In this document: piece after piece, positions 55,601 through 62,010 of the stretch
Position numbering within the stretch: the first letter of the stretch is position 1
Layout of the letters: each line of letters starts with the position of its first letter
From: Maniola hyperantus
Lineage: Eukaryota; Arthropoda; Insecta; Lepidoptera; Nymphalidae
Direction: 5' to 3'
DNA: 64,000 bases
NCBI RefSeq assembly: GCF_902806685.2
Contig: NC_048562.1
Location: 124,001 to 188,000, forward strand
Notes under the pieces: model-generated
Seen by the model: only the letters and a program-made list of their open reading frames with translations
Databases searched by the model: none
Told to the model about the DNA's origin: nothing
Program-made: the position numbers and the translations under genes

Positions 55601-58445
55601 GAATTAATAAAAAATGTCTAAACCTCATTTTGAAATTTGAGAGGAGATCCGTACTCCGTAGTGGACCGGCGATGAGTTGTTCATAATATAAACTGTAGTA
55701 GCGGGCGGATCGCCGTACGGCGTGACGTTCGGCGGGGCGGGCGCGGGCGCGGGCGGCGTGTACGCACCACCGCCGTATGACCAGCTGCAGCACCACCAGG
55801 CTATACCGGCCCTTAGCCAGCAGCTGCCTGTGAGTACCACTTCACTATACCGGCTATATACACGTGTTATAACGCTAGAAAACAAGAAGGCAGGGGCTAG
55901 GACTGATGGAAGATGCCAGGTGACTGACTGGCTGATCTATCAACGCACAGCTCAAACTACTGGACGGATCGGACTGAAATTTCGCATGCGCAGATAGCTA
56001 TTATGACGTAGACATCCGCTGAGAAAGGATTTTTGGAAATTCAACCCCTGAAGGGGTAAAATAGGAGGTTGAACTTTGTGTAGTCTACGCGGATGTAGTC
56101 GCGGAAGAAGCTAGTAAAAATTAAAAATTAAACCCTAAACTAAAATTGTTAGTATTACTCGTTTGGTGTAAAATAATCTATTGTTAAGATAAGCTACTTA
56201 TGGCCTAACTTTTAATCGTCAAATAACTTTTATCTGAGAAATTTGGGGCTTTGACAGTTTTTGTATAGGAAATCTGTCAAAACGTCTTTGTTCGTCAGAT
56301 AAAAGTTGTTTGACGATTGAGAAATCGGACCTTAGAGCTAGCGCGCACCACGGTGCGGTGAGTTGTGGTGCGTTTTAAAACCCGTTAATTTGAATCAAAA
56401 TCCGGTGCGGGATTAATTCCACAGTGCGTGCGCTTCTACGTAGTTCTATAGTTCACAGATTTTGCCGGAAAAAAACGTACGGAAATTTACCGTGGTGCGC
56501 GCAACCTCTTAGGCTGAGATCTATACAGCGCACTTTGATTTTGCTCAGACTTAAGATTGAGTTAAAACGAGACAGATTAGGTGAGAGATATAGCTCTGTC
56601 TCGTTTTAACTCTGTCTTTTAAGTCTAAGCTAAGTCAGAGTGCGCTCTGTAGATCTCACCCTTAGTGACTATGTTTTTACCATAATGATATTAAATTGAC
56701 CCGTAATGTTTGTCCGTTTGTGGTATGTTTGTGGCTTGTCCTGAAGTACCCACAAAATGTATCGCAGATGTACAGCCCCGCCGCCGCCATGTACGCGGCC
56801 GCGGCCGGCTACCCCGGCTACATCGGCTACCCCGTGCAGTACTACCCCTACTACCCCACGGCGGTGCAGCCCTCCATACAGCCTCTTCGCCCGACCATCA
56901 TGATACCGGTGAGTGTACGTGGCCGCGGCCGGCTACCCCGGCTACATCGGCTACCCCGTGCAGTACTACCCCTACTACCCCACGGCGGTGCAGCCCTCCA
57001 TACAGCCTCTTCGCCCGAACATCATGATACCGGTGAGTGTACGTGGCCGCGGCCGGCTACCCCGGCTACATCGGCTACCCCGTGCAGTACTACCCCTACT
57101 ACCCCACGGCGGTGCAGCCCTCCATACAGCCTCTTCGCCCGACCATCATGATACCGGTGAGTGTACGTGGCCGCGGCCGGCTACCCCGGCTACATCGGCT
57201 ACCCCGTGCAGTACTACCCCTACTACCCCACGGCGGTGCAGCCCTCCATACAGCCTCTTCGCCCGACCATCATGATACCGGTGAGTGTACGTGGCCGCGG
57301 CCGGCTACCCCGGCTACATCGGCTACCCCGTGCAGTACTACCCCTACTACCCCACGGCGGTGCAGCCCTCCATACAGCCTCTTCGCCCGACCATCATGAT
57401 ACCGGTGAGTGTACGTGGCCGCGGCCGGCTACCCCGGCTACATCGGCTACCCCGTGCAGTACTACCCCTACTACCCCACGGCGGTGCAGCCCTCCATACA
57501 GCCTCTTCGCCCGACCATCATGATACCGGTGAGTTCACAACTTTGTTTTAGGTTTTGTACGCTTGGCTTTAACGTTGAAGAAAAACATGAGGAAACCTGC
57601 ATGCCTGACAGTTCTCCATAATGTTCTCAAAGGTTGTGATGTCTGCACATCCGCACTGGGCCTGAGACTATGGCCTAGCCTTCTCATTGTGAGAGGAGAC
57701 CCGTCCTCAGTAATGAGCCGATGATGGGTAGATCATTAAGGGGGTGATAAGGGAATGTTGACTCCTCTCTTCGTCCTTTTCAGTTGGGTTTCTTGCTTTG
57801 TATGATTTAGCTTACGACAAATATCGCAATTCCAGAACGGCTTCGAGGCGGGTGGTCGGTTTGAGGGGCTCACGCAGACTCTGCTGCCGCCCGCGCCCCC
57901 CGGCGTGCCCCCCTCCCCCGCGCACCTCGCCGCCCTACAGCCTCATCAAGTGCTGTGAGTAGTTTTAGGCTTATTTCGTGGTTTAACAATATATTGTGAC
58001 CAGTTCCCCCTCGTACACAATCTTTAGACTAAATTGACAGGTCTAAATCTAGTACTATCCCTTTTCGTGAGTGACGTTATAGGAGGAGGGGAAGGGATAA
58101 CAATAGATTTAGATGTGTCATTTTAGTTTAGTTCAGAGATTGTGTACACTGACATTAGCCACTCTGTAATGTAAACAACGGGTAAGTACTACGATTCATA
58201 CGATGATTTTGAAATATCTATATTTTGACCCAGTGGCATAGGTCGTGTACTCGTCTGTCCCATCCTAACGTGATGAGTCACGACCCATCTTATGATAGAC
58301 AAACTGGACAACAAGACGCGCTTCCTAGCCAACGAGCTGCGTTTCACTTATTGCGAGTTCGGCCCCCATCCTAAACGTGTTTCAAAGATAAACTAAAATA
58401 CTTAGTATAAAGTATTTTGACAATCCTATTTTCAGGTGGCGTTAA
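37595..58445 (+). CDS. DAZAP2: DAZAP2-like proline/tyrosine-rich adaptor gene, spliced, six proposed exons
   Basis: I assemble this gene from exons 37595-37610, 54872-54964, 55702-55829, 56768-56908, 57836-57954 and tentatively 58436-58445. Every junction has AG/GT ends and matching phases (1,1,0,0,2), which unrelated open frames would be unlikely to show. The protein would be about 168 residues, close to the length I recall for vertebrate DAZAP2. It starts MADKK, is rich in Pro, Gln, Ala and Tyr, has a PPPY motif, a run of Tyr-Pro repeats, then an FEAGGRFEG segment followed by PP-A-PPG-PPSP. That order matches DAZAP2, whose C-terminal half has GGYDAGARF and then PPPPPGCPP. DAZAP2 is known as a small cytoplasmic/nuclear adaptor that binds WW- and SH3-type partners and RNA-binding proteins. 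The conserved tail that ends the vertebrate protein (GGYTIW) is not found here, so the last exon is doubtful. Homology is from motif reading only. Confidence 0.6.
38195..38402. repeat. Dispersed repeat, second copy (inverted), in intron 1
   Basis: AAATGACAAGATATGCCCAA, ATAAATCAGCGCCCCCTCTT, TGAAATCCAGACGTCACTGA and CCTGTCCATACGAAGTAAT mirror 32778-32990. The two copies lie on either side of the divergent promoter, in opposite orientation. Confidence 0.8.
39307..39652. mobile_element. Long palindromic MITE in intron 1
   Basis: GTTTTGTATAGCGGTAGTTT faces AAACTATCGCCATACAAAAC, and CATTATCAAAGAGAATAAT faces ATTATTCTCTTTAATAATG. Inner arms pair through GATGTCACAAGGCG and TGCCTTGTGACGTCAT. Most of the 345 bp can fold on itself. 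Confidence 0.8.
40067..40097 (-). other. G-quadruplex-forming tract, minus strand
   Basis: The plus strand reads CCCGCCCTCCCCCCTTCC, CCCCACCGCCCCC, so the minus strand has at least five runs of three to six Gs with loops of 1-4 bases. It lies in intron 1 about 0.8 kb upstream of the Gypsy insertion and is followed by an acceptor-like TTGTACAG at 40107. Confidence 0.6.
40866..40901 (+). repeat. 5' terminal repeat of the Gypsy element
   Basis: These 36 bases, beginning TGTGACGTTGTAAATT and ending CTAACTAGCGTT, are repeated exactly at 47206-47241. They start with TG, as LTRs do. Similarity stops abruptly after GCGTT, so the true LTR length cannot be read. Confidence 0.65.
41928..43196 (+). CDS. 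gag: Gypsy gag, capsid/nucleocapsid polyprotein (422 aa)
   Basis: The frame encodes the structural polyprotein of the LTR element. Residues 1-150 are acidic/basic and helix-rich. Residues about 155-310 resemble a retrotransposon capsid, with WKLNFNGQGDPRSFIERVEE and ALLWYRGNK as typical motifs. A CX2CX4HX4C zinc knuckle lies at residues 368-381 (CYKCGKGNHSFKFC). A second knuckle at 390-403 has the normal Cys spacing but Phe in place of the His (CFSCGRQNFTVKTC), so it may not bind zinc normally. The ATG follows a long leader and is the first good start. The frame is uninterrupted. The stop at 43194-43196 sits directly after a slippery heptamer, so some ribosomes would continue into pol. Confidence 0.85.
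   Translation: MEQTFAQFHSLLKDELCYEVSIRSETPAPTVLGLKKQLKQLIQEIPSESILETDFSSESELGVITKKLQDLEDLLKKCSDTKDRHALCRSKALASHLYFRILRIQCSELSLISRKSELHTKLQSLISRLDADNESSHDESLDSESTAVDCTGDKNVAKWKLNFNGQGDPRSFIERVEEYKRSYGVSDGKLFVSAFHLFTGRALLWYRGNKCQVSSWSELKTLFLEEFDAVDYDYRLLGEIRARTQGSEEPVSIYFAVMFGMFSRLSTPLSEEQKLQILLHNIRPFYSEQLALVDIKSVAMLKEKCRKLEAARQRSALFSEPTNSKATLSSEFAYKQVTKQINTLSVTPAPKVDTSKGTDFSKTNKQLCYKCGKGNHSFKFCRTVPKFIRCFSCGRQNFTVKTCPSCSKKAISKPAPDKNSKN
43187..43193 (+). promoter_or_regulatory. Minus-1 programmed ribosomal frameshift heptamer A AAA AAC
   Basis: In the gag frame the last codons are TCA AAA AAC TAA, so A-AAA-AAC fits X-XXY-YYZ exactly and abuts the stop. After a minus-1 slip translation continues CTA ATT AGT and stays open into protease. 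This heptamer is a classical retroviral gag-pro/pol slip site. I have not established a downstream pseudoknot. Confidence 0.75.
43193..43897 (+). pseudogene. pol: Gypsy pol, N-terminal part with aspartic protease; broken before RT
   Basis: This is the protease segment of pol, open in the minus-1 frame relative to gag from the slippery site. The active-site motif DSGA lies at 43352-43363 within GLLDSGACASILG, and the flap-like and VIFGCDFWK motifs follow, as in Gypsy proteases. The frame ends at TAG 43895-43897, while the RT frame (with an in-frame TAA at 43888-43890) opens at 43891. This fits loss of a single base near 43889-43891. A stop here would separate protease from RT, so the copy is probably defective. 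A second programmed shift is possible but no canonical slip site is present. Confidence 0.75.
43891..46380 (+). CDS. pol: Gypsy pol, reverse transcriptase, RNase H and integrase
   Basis: Numbering from the ATG at 43903 (825 codons): the RT domain covers roughly residues 1-215, with the polymerase box YIDD at 136-139 and MPFGLCGAPA upstream. The usual A-T-F-Q after GAPA reads A-R-Q-Q. RNase H follows, with its Asp/Glu/Asp sites in IHCDASAYG, TEREALAV and TDHASLKW. Integrase has an HHCC zinc domain (HADATAGH ... CDTC) and a DD35E core: D552 in SADLVGP, D612 in VDNGSQF and E648 in NLVERYN, with exactly 35 residues between the last two. The C-terminus is GPY/F-like (KCRVVKVLSPLVYEL) without a chromodomain. 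This long uninterrupted frame suggests a young insertion. It would need the upstream break repaired or bypassed to be made as one polyprotein. Confidence 0.9.
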   Translation, partial: ELDRMLEMDVVTPSESPWNNPAILVKKANGDWRFCLDCRKLNSVTKGDSYSIPYIPQILDSLKEARFLSSIDLSSSFWQIPLANDSQEKTSFTVPGRGLFKFKVMPFGLCGAPARQQRLMDQLFNQNFCSDIENGIVFCYIDDIVICSADFETHLILLNRVLDKLKMAQLSINFDKCNFFRNSLKYLGYIVDEFGLRTDPGKVAAVLNFPTPKTAQEVKIFLGTCSWYRRFIRNFSTIAAPLNRLTSKGKNAPKFEWSEQAEVAFNTLKNALVTAPVLAVPNFEKPFKIHCDASAYGVGGMLTQETDGCDHPIAYVSRSLNKNERNYSATEREALAVIFAVEKFQAYFGSKPVTIITDHASLKWFLNLENPSGRLARWGCRLSQYNFVIEHRKGCDNVVPDTLSRLIHVDVVGDRNDNSSQQVLVDDWYDKTFNGCKINPANFPNFSILNDKLYRYSKCKYQLLSEFDWKEVVHKNDILRIMQQNHADATAGHFGVFKTHRRLSLRYFWRGMYKDVVEYVKNCDTCSAYKHTTSATPGLLGKPKVCERPFQVISADLVGPVPRSKSGFTFLFVVTCCFSKYTMLFPLRRATGAAVVKALENFVFLNHSVPETVIVDNGSQFTGSEFRNLIKRYNIPKLHYTPLYTPQVNLVERYNKVVMTAVAAFVKDNHRSWDENLYKVQFAINSAVNESTGFSPFFLVHAREPVLNGSFYKDTDKEYEAGIPREEYAGKFGNLEDIFGQVRRNLFQAHAEYATHYNLRRRSASYSVGDIVWKKTYPQSDATNFFAAKLAPKYEKCRVVKVLSPLVYELVRVADNHPIGTWHIKDIKK
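46381..47190 (+). other. Gypsy 3' non-coding region, no env recognised
   Basis: The 800 bases between the pol stop and the polypurine tract are T-rich. A short frame from 46492 is hydrophobic because of poly-T tracts, and I see no envelope-like features (no credible signal peptide, fusion site or anchor). Confidence 0.5.
47191..47205 (+). other. Polypurine tract of the Gypsy element
   Basis: The sequence AGGAGGGGAAG lies immediately before the second terminal repeat. A purine-rich primer for plus-strand DNA synthesis is expected exactly at the 3' LTR border, which supports 47206 as the LTR start. Confidence 0.65.
47206..47241 (+). repeat. 3' terminal repeat of the Gypsy element
   Basis: This is the second copy of the 36-bp TGTGACGTTG sequence, directly after the polypurine tract. 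The following 200 bases (AATAAA-rich) may be the rest of the 3' LTR, which would mean that the 5' LTR is internally deleted. Confidence 0.6.
47242..48685. other. Intron 1 downstream of the Gypsy element
   Basis: AT-rich DNA that may begin with the remainder of a 3' LTR (AATAAA at about 47405). Pyrimidine-rich TTCCGTTTTCG-type runs at 47965-48030 resemble those in the element's own 3' region. No gene is seen. Confidence 0.4.
48688..49010 (-). mobile_element. RTE-type LINE 3' end in intron 1
   Basis: CAGCCTGTGGACGTCCACTG, TTGGACATAGGCCTTCCC and GGAGGGCGCCCCACACTACG encode, in reverse, remnants of the K-A-E-D-R-V-W and G-R-P-P-A-R-W-T-D-D-I motifs typical of RTE C-termini. Stops and frame breaks make it dead. 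Confidence 0.7.
49010..54800. other. Long AT-rich part of intron 1
   Basis: About 5.8 kb with many poly-T and poly-A tracts and only short chance frames. I recognise no exon, RNA gene or complete mobile element. Small oddities are an AACCCCCGACTC word at 53032, typical of a moth repeat end, and a GCAACACT/GGCAACACT-rich area at 53880-54280. Confidence 0.4.
54872..54964 (+). CDS. DAZAP2: Exon 2 of the DAZAP2-like gene
   Basis: The exon follows a TTGTTACAG acceptor and ends at GGAG|GTGAGT. It encodes a Pro/Gln/Ala-rich stretch that includes GAYPQPQPPQ and HQAAPQYG. The sequence is far more GC-rich than the surrounding intron. An ATG in the same frame at 54853 lies inside the GC-rich leader (54800-54871), so an alternative first exon starting there is possible and would give MARVVTVTPP at the N-terminus. 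Both models enter the same frame and share the same donor, so the downstream protein does not change. Confidence 0.6.
55245..55600 (-). mobile_element. Non-LTR 3' fragment in intron 2
   Basis: GAGCAGGTGGGTCACCTTAT, GAACCACCAATGCGTTGCCC and CCCCTTGAATAACCCCATGT mirror 31155-31308; it extends further upstream into ORF remnants (GGAACACCACCGACGGGAGT). Confidence 0.7.
55693..55701 (+). promoter_or_regulatory. NAGNAG-type tandem splice acceptor before exon 3
   Basis: The acceptor reads CTGTAGTAG, so the spliceosome can use either AG. The upstream choice adds one Val codon and keeps the frame. Such tandem acceptors commonly give one-residue isoforms. Confidence 0.5.
55702..55829 (+). CDS. DAZAP2: Exon 3 of the DAZAP2-like gene, with PPPY motif
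   Basis: The exon starts after TGTAGTAG, completes a phase-1 Ala codon, and encodes a Gly/Ala-rich stretch (GGAGAGAGG) followed by YAPPPYDQLQHHQ. It ends CAGCTGCCT|GTGAGT in phase 0. PPPY is a class-I WW-domain ligand; vertebrate DAZAP2 carries PPAY at the corresponding place and is a known partner of NEDD4-type WW proteins. The acceptor is a TAGTAG pair, so two exon starts (55699 and 55702) are possible and differ by one Val codon. Confidence 0.65.
55915..56114 (+). mobile_element. Helitron-like element in intron 3
   Basis: AGGTGACTGACTGGCTGATC, CTACTGGACGGATCGGACTG, then CTACGCGGATGTAGTCGCGG and CTAG. Confidence 0.8.
56202..56335. mobile_element. Palindromic MITE in intron 3
   Basis: AATCGTCAAATAACTTTTAT, CTGA faces TCAGATAAAAGTTGTTTGAC, GATT, with inner TTGACAGTTTTTG and TCTGTCAA blocks. 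Confidence 0.75.
56512..56661. mobile_element. Palindromic MITE, GCTGAGATCTATAGAGCGCA family, in intron 3
   Basis: GGCTGAGATCTATACAGCGC to GTGCGCTCTGTAGATCTCAC, lying 106 bp upstream of exon 4 of the DAZAP2-like gene. An RNA transcript through it could form a long hairpin close to the acceptor. Confidence 0.85.
56768..56908 (+). CDS. DAZAP2: Exon 4 of the DAZAP2-like gene (Tyr-Pro-rich), founder of a tandem array
   Basis: This 141-nt, 47-codon exon is bounded by ATCGCAG and CCG|GTGAGT and is phase 0 at both ends. It encodes MYSPAAAMYAAAAGYPGY, then a Tyr/Pro-rich run and SIQPLRPTIMIP. The Tyr-Pro repeats parallel the MAYYPVGPIYPP stretch of vertebrate DAZAP2. Its 3' two thirds plus the splice donor are repeated five more times directly downstream (56909-57528). 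Only the first donor preserves the reading frame into exon 5: reading past it shifts frame in each 124-bp copy and meets a stop at 57149-57151. Confidence 0.65.
56909..57528 (+). repeat. Five tandem 124-bp copies of exon 4 plus its 5' splice site
   Basis: Starting at the exon-4 donor, a 124-bp unit occurs five times (56909, 57033, 57157, 57281, 57405), each running GTGAGTGTACGTGGCCGCGG to ATGATACCG. The array then ends in a slightly different donor, GTGAGTTCAC, at 57529. All five copies carry GTACGT where the founder exon has GTACGC. The only other difference I see is CGAAC for CGACC near 57016. No copy has an acceptor of its own, because the donor of one unit abuts the body of the next. The near identity means recent expansion, ongoing gene conversion or an assembly artefact. 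Confidence 0.9.
57560..57738 (+). mobile_element. SINE (type 2) 3' part in intron 4
   Basis: GCTTGGCTTTAACGTTGAAG, ACATGAGGAAACCTGCATGC to GAGACCCGTCCTCAGTAATG; it lies right after the exon-4 array. Confidence 0.8.
57836..57954 (+). CDS. DAZAP2: Exon 5 of the DAZAP2-like gene, the family signature segment
   Basis: The exon lies between AATTCCAG and GTGCT|GTGAGT. It encodes NGFEAGGRFEGLTQTLLPP, then APPGVPPSP, then HLAALQPHQVL. The order Gly-aromatic-acid-Ala-Gly-x-Arg-Phe, a Pro-rich stretch with PPG-PP, then a short Ala/Leu helix ending V-L matches the C-terminal half of DAZAP2 (GGYDAGARF, PPPPPGCPP, AQLAVMQGANVL). This is the main basis for the family assignment. The exon ends in phase 2. 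Reading through the donor would stop at once (CTG TGA), giving an unspliced short form ending QVL. Confidence 0.65.
58013..58146. mobile_element. Palindromic MITE, GTACACAATCTCTAAA family, in intron 5
   Basis: GTACACAATCTTTAGACTAA to GTTCAGAGATTGTGTAC, the same family as 5927-6057, 58 bp after the exon-5 donor. Confidence 0.85.
58436..58445 (+). CDS. DAZAP2: Tentative last coding stretch of the DAZAP2-like gene
   Basis: A good acceptor (AATCCTATTTTCAG) precedes 58436. In the phase set by exon 5 it gives only Leu-Trp-Arg and then TAA at 58443-58445. The conserved family tail (K-G-N-F-F ... G-G-Y-T-I-W) is absent, and I could not find it in any frame up to 64000. The downstream GC-richer tract to about 58640 would be 3' UTR in this model. 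The alternative is that this is a minor terminal exon and the real last exon lies beyond the window. An acceptor at 58455 would open a longer frame of about 95 codons to 58734, but it resembles nothing I know. Confidence 0.25.
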
Positions 58446-58654
58446 ACGAATGAGCGGTCGCGACCGCGGCATCGGTAGCATCGACCGGCGGACGGCACTC
58501 AATCTCGTCTATACAATACAACACTCTACAACACTCTACAACACCATACAACACGGACCACTATGGGGTAACACTCGCACTGCTGTCAAACCATTCACTT
58601 ACTATACTAACAAGACTCGCAAGACAATCGCTCGGTACATTTGGACAGCTGTCG

Positions 58655-58918
58655 ACTCACTGCGCAATTTGCACATTCATTTAAATCAAAAAAGATTTAA
58701 TTTGATCAAAAAATGCCTTCATTTAAAGGAATAAATGACTTCATTTGATAAAAATACTACTTCATTTAAAGCAAAAAATTACTTCATTTAAAGCAAAATA
58801 TGACTTCATTTAATCTTAAAATATGATCATATAAACAAGTGTCGACTATTAATTAGAAAGGTAGAGAAATGTCTTAGCATAGTATTATTGCCATTTCGCT
58901 CTACGCAAAGGCGTGCAA
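58655..58918. repeat. Repeat with TGACTTCATTTAAAGC-type tandem units, copy 1
   Basis: Several 20-23-bp units around TTCATTTAAAGCAAAA are followed by AGAAAGGTAGAGAAATGTCT, TAGCATAGTATTAT and TTCGCTCTACG. The same order recurs at 60510-60722. Confidence 0.8.
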
Positions 58919-60505
58919 CTTTTAGAGGCATAAAAGCAGTGCAGTATCTAAATAAATTAATAACTTTATAATCAATGAAATACTATTAAATAGATATGGA
59001 CGTATTGTAAAGTCCACGCGGACTACGCAGTCAGTTGGCAGTTTTATGCCAACTCCACTAGAACCATAATATGGATAGTAATCCAAACTGTTACTGAGTA
59101 GTTGACTTGCAGTCCAAATCTAAGAAAAGTTTATCAAAAAACGATACTAACAAATTCACTCTTTGGTTACGGTCGCGTGAGGCCTGTCTTGCTACATTAA
59201 ACTTATTAAACGTGATTATGAGTCTTGCTGGTATAGAAAGTCAGCGTGTGCAATCTATCCTATCCAGTGTAACTGTAAACTAAGTAATAATGATTTAAGA
59301 ATTACAAAAATTACTATAAGTATGTATAGAAATGAATATTATTTCGTCGATTATTGTATCGAGTTTGTCTAAAAACTGAATATCGGTATATATGTTGTAA
59401 TGTGTAAAATAACTTTTAAGTCTACATATTATAAGATTTGTATGAAATTCATATCGCAAACGTATTTCTCCATAAAATACAGTGAACAAAAAATATTTTG
59501 TTTACAAAAATAATGAAAAATATCTTGAAAACAGTGAAGAAATTACTTTACAAACCTTAATTGTTTACCAGTATAAATTAAGAAAAGAGGTAGCAAGTAT
59601 TTTTTCTTTATATCCTTGTATGCAATTACGTCTAAAAAACAAATGAAGTTTATGTAGGCCAGAATCTACTATGAAAATAAAATAGCAACTCATATAGATT
59701 TTTCAATTAAATTAAACCAGAAAAGTTTATACGAATGAGTATAACATTTAAATAAAAGATTTTCAAATTAAATGAAACTTTAAAAATTAATTAAGATAAT
59801 AATAGAAAATTAATAAAGAAAGAAAATAATAATATATACGTGTAGCGTATTGTTACAATTTTATAAATCGCAGTAAGTTAGTCTCAATGAGTGAAGTCAC
59901 CCCATTTAAAGAGACCTCAAAATATTGTAAAGCTATCAATCGTGAATGTATAGAGGATGATTCAAAATGTATTCCGTCGGTGAATATCAAACTTAGCCGG
60001 TTTATATTGACTGTGATGTGTTAAATAATGTTCGCCACTTGACCGACTTCAAAAAGCATTGGTCGTGTATTGCTCTCTATTATGATCGTGCCTTGAGATA
60101 AAAAATTGGCATCAAAATTTCTTGCCCGACCTCTAATAAAAAATTATTTACTCATTTCTCGAATAAAATTTGATTTTGCTTTTATATCATGTCCAGTGAT
60201 AGTAACATTCCAAAGAAAAGAAATATCAATTTCTTCATCATGAAATATACTTCATTTATATTTTAAATGAAATCACATATTTTTCAATTGCGGTTTTTGG
60301 TTTAAATATCTATACTACACCAAGGTCATATTAATTAAAATATATAATACATTTTCTATCATAGGTTAAGAAAAACTAGCATGAAATTTACTAACTTTCA
60401 GTTACTTCTTTAATAATATTACTCTTTTAATTCAAAATTATAGTCAACTGAAATGACTGACTTTTAAGAAGCTAATTTTTTTTATTTAAAATCAAAACTT
60501 TATTC
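58919..60505. other. AT-rich DNA downstream of the DAZAP2-like gene
   Basis: No exon with the missing DAZAP2 tail, no RNA gene and no complete repeat was found here. A GACTTCAAAAAGC word at 60046 is a remnant of the AACCGACTTC family. Confidence 0.4.
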
Positions 60506-60509
60506 ATTC

Positions 60510-60722
60510 AAAACAACAATGACATCATTTAAAATAAAAAACTCATTTAAAGAAAATTTACTTCATTTAAAGTAAAAATGACTTCATTTAAAGTGAAAAT
60601 GACTTCATTTAAAGTGAAAATTGCTTCATTTAATCAAAAAATGAAGTCATATAAATAAGTGGCTAACATTAGAAAGGCCGAGAAAAGTCTCAGCATAGTA
60701 TTATAGCGAGTTCGCTCTACGA
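60510..60722. repeat. Repeat with TGACTTCATTTAAAGT-type tandem units, copy 2
   Basis: Units of about 21 bp (ATGACTTCATTTAAAGTGAA) run to 60640, then AGAAAGGCCGAGAAAAGTCT, CAGCATAGTATTAT and GTTCGCTCTACGAC. A looser relative lies at 54405-54545. Confidence 0.8.
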
Positions 60723-60808
60723 CTAGTAATGATAATTGTTTTATGCTGTCTGTGCGTTTGTCATAAGGGCTTGGGCAGACACGATGCTGTTCCTAAAAGT
60801 TCAAGAAC

Positions 60809-61032
60809 TGATGACCCTGGTGCAGTGGCGAGTGTTGTAGTCGTACGAGAAGTCCCGGGTTCTATTCCCGGCAGGTCTCTAGTCTGTTCTGGTGGGAGGC
60901 TTCCTGTCGTGTCGTTACTGGCAATACGTGCCGCCAAGCGATTGCGAATTCTGGTACGAAGCCGCATAGAAACCTTCCAAGTTAGCATATCAGTCTCACC
61001 ACTTACCACCAGGTGAAATCACAGTCAAGGTC
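60809..61032 (+). mobile_element. tRNA-derived SINE (type 1), diverged
   Basis: GATGACCCTGGTGCAGTGGC, B box GGTTCTATTCC, GTGCCGCCAAGCGATTGCGA and ACCACCAGGTGAAATCACAG. Confidence 0.8.
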
Positions 61033-62010
61033 ACACTCGTTATCGATTCTGCCTTCGTTTTTTTCGAATAGTTGCTTATGAAAGCATATTTGAATATCAT
61101 TTGAATAGGCTTTTACAAGTATTATTGAATAGGCGTTTTTGAAATTGAGTATTTCTTGTCAAAAAGTAAATCCTAAAACATTTACAAATTTAATTATAAC
61201 ACTGCGTGACCTAAATCCGAAAACGCTTATCCATGACTTAGTCTAGTTGCACACCGTGCAAAAATAGACTTACTAAATACTTAAGTCACGGATAAGCATT
61301 ACGCGGGGTATAAATCAACATTCTATGATACTCGTGACTTGGACAAGTCTGAGCCTATTATTGCACTAACTCACGTCGTGCTATAATGGACTACTTAAGT
61401 CACATATTCATATCAAAATTACATTTTTTTACTAAAACTATTTTGTGTCAAAATTACGTTCCTTTAAACATGTGACTAAAACGTTAAAATCATACTTGAA
61501 AACATTTTTGATAAACTGGAAGTTTATATGAAAACTACACATAATATATTTTTTGCGCAGCTATAGGATTAATCTAGATATTGCCAAAAATTTAGCCTGT
61601 TTTTGACTGGCGTCAAACTATTATATCAAGTACGATACGTATATAAGTATATAATTTTTTTTGAACTGCCGTTCTAAGTCACAAAAAAACGCACAGGCAG
61701 CATAAAGTGCTCCAAACATTAGTTATATATACTTGAGTAAAAGATATAGTGTGTATAGTGTGGTTGTGTGAAGTGTGGTACGTGACGGAATGTGTGTGTG
61801 AAGATGATATTATCTCAGTTCGATTATTATTATTATATGATATTCTTTATGATATATCATTTATTTGTAGTTAATTCTGGACTCATTTTGACATTTAGAT
61901 TTCAAAAAAAAAATATTCTTAACACTCATCTATTTATACTTATGAAGTGTAAAATTGATAATACTGAATAATATTTTGTAGTATTTGTTCATAGAAGTTG
62001 GATTATGGGC
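61033..62010. other. AT-rich DNA, nothing recognised
   Basis: It contains a loose inverted repeat (CGTGACCTAAATCCGAAAAC ... GCTTATCCATGACTTA and ACTTAAGTCACGGATAAGC at 61205-61300) that may be a decayed MITE. Confidence 0.4.

Noticed and set aside
56913..57621. Five overlapping 70-120-codon frames starting in the exon-4 array
   Set aside because: Each is the same exon read through the next frame-shifted copy; they are artefacts of the 124-bp tandem structure, not separate genes.
58417..58734. 105-codon frame after the last acceptor
   Set aside because: It is in the wrong phase for the 58436 acceptor, lacks DAZAP2 tail motifs and ends in repeat sequence. It could only be reached through an acceptor at 58455, which I cannot support.
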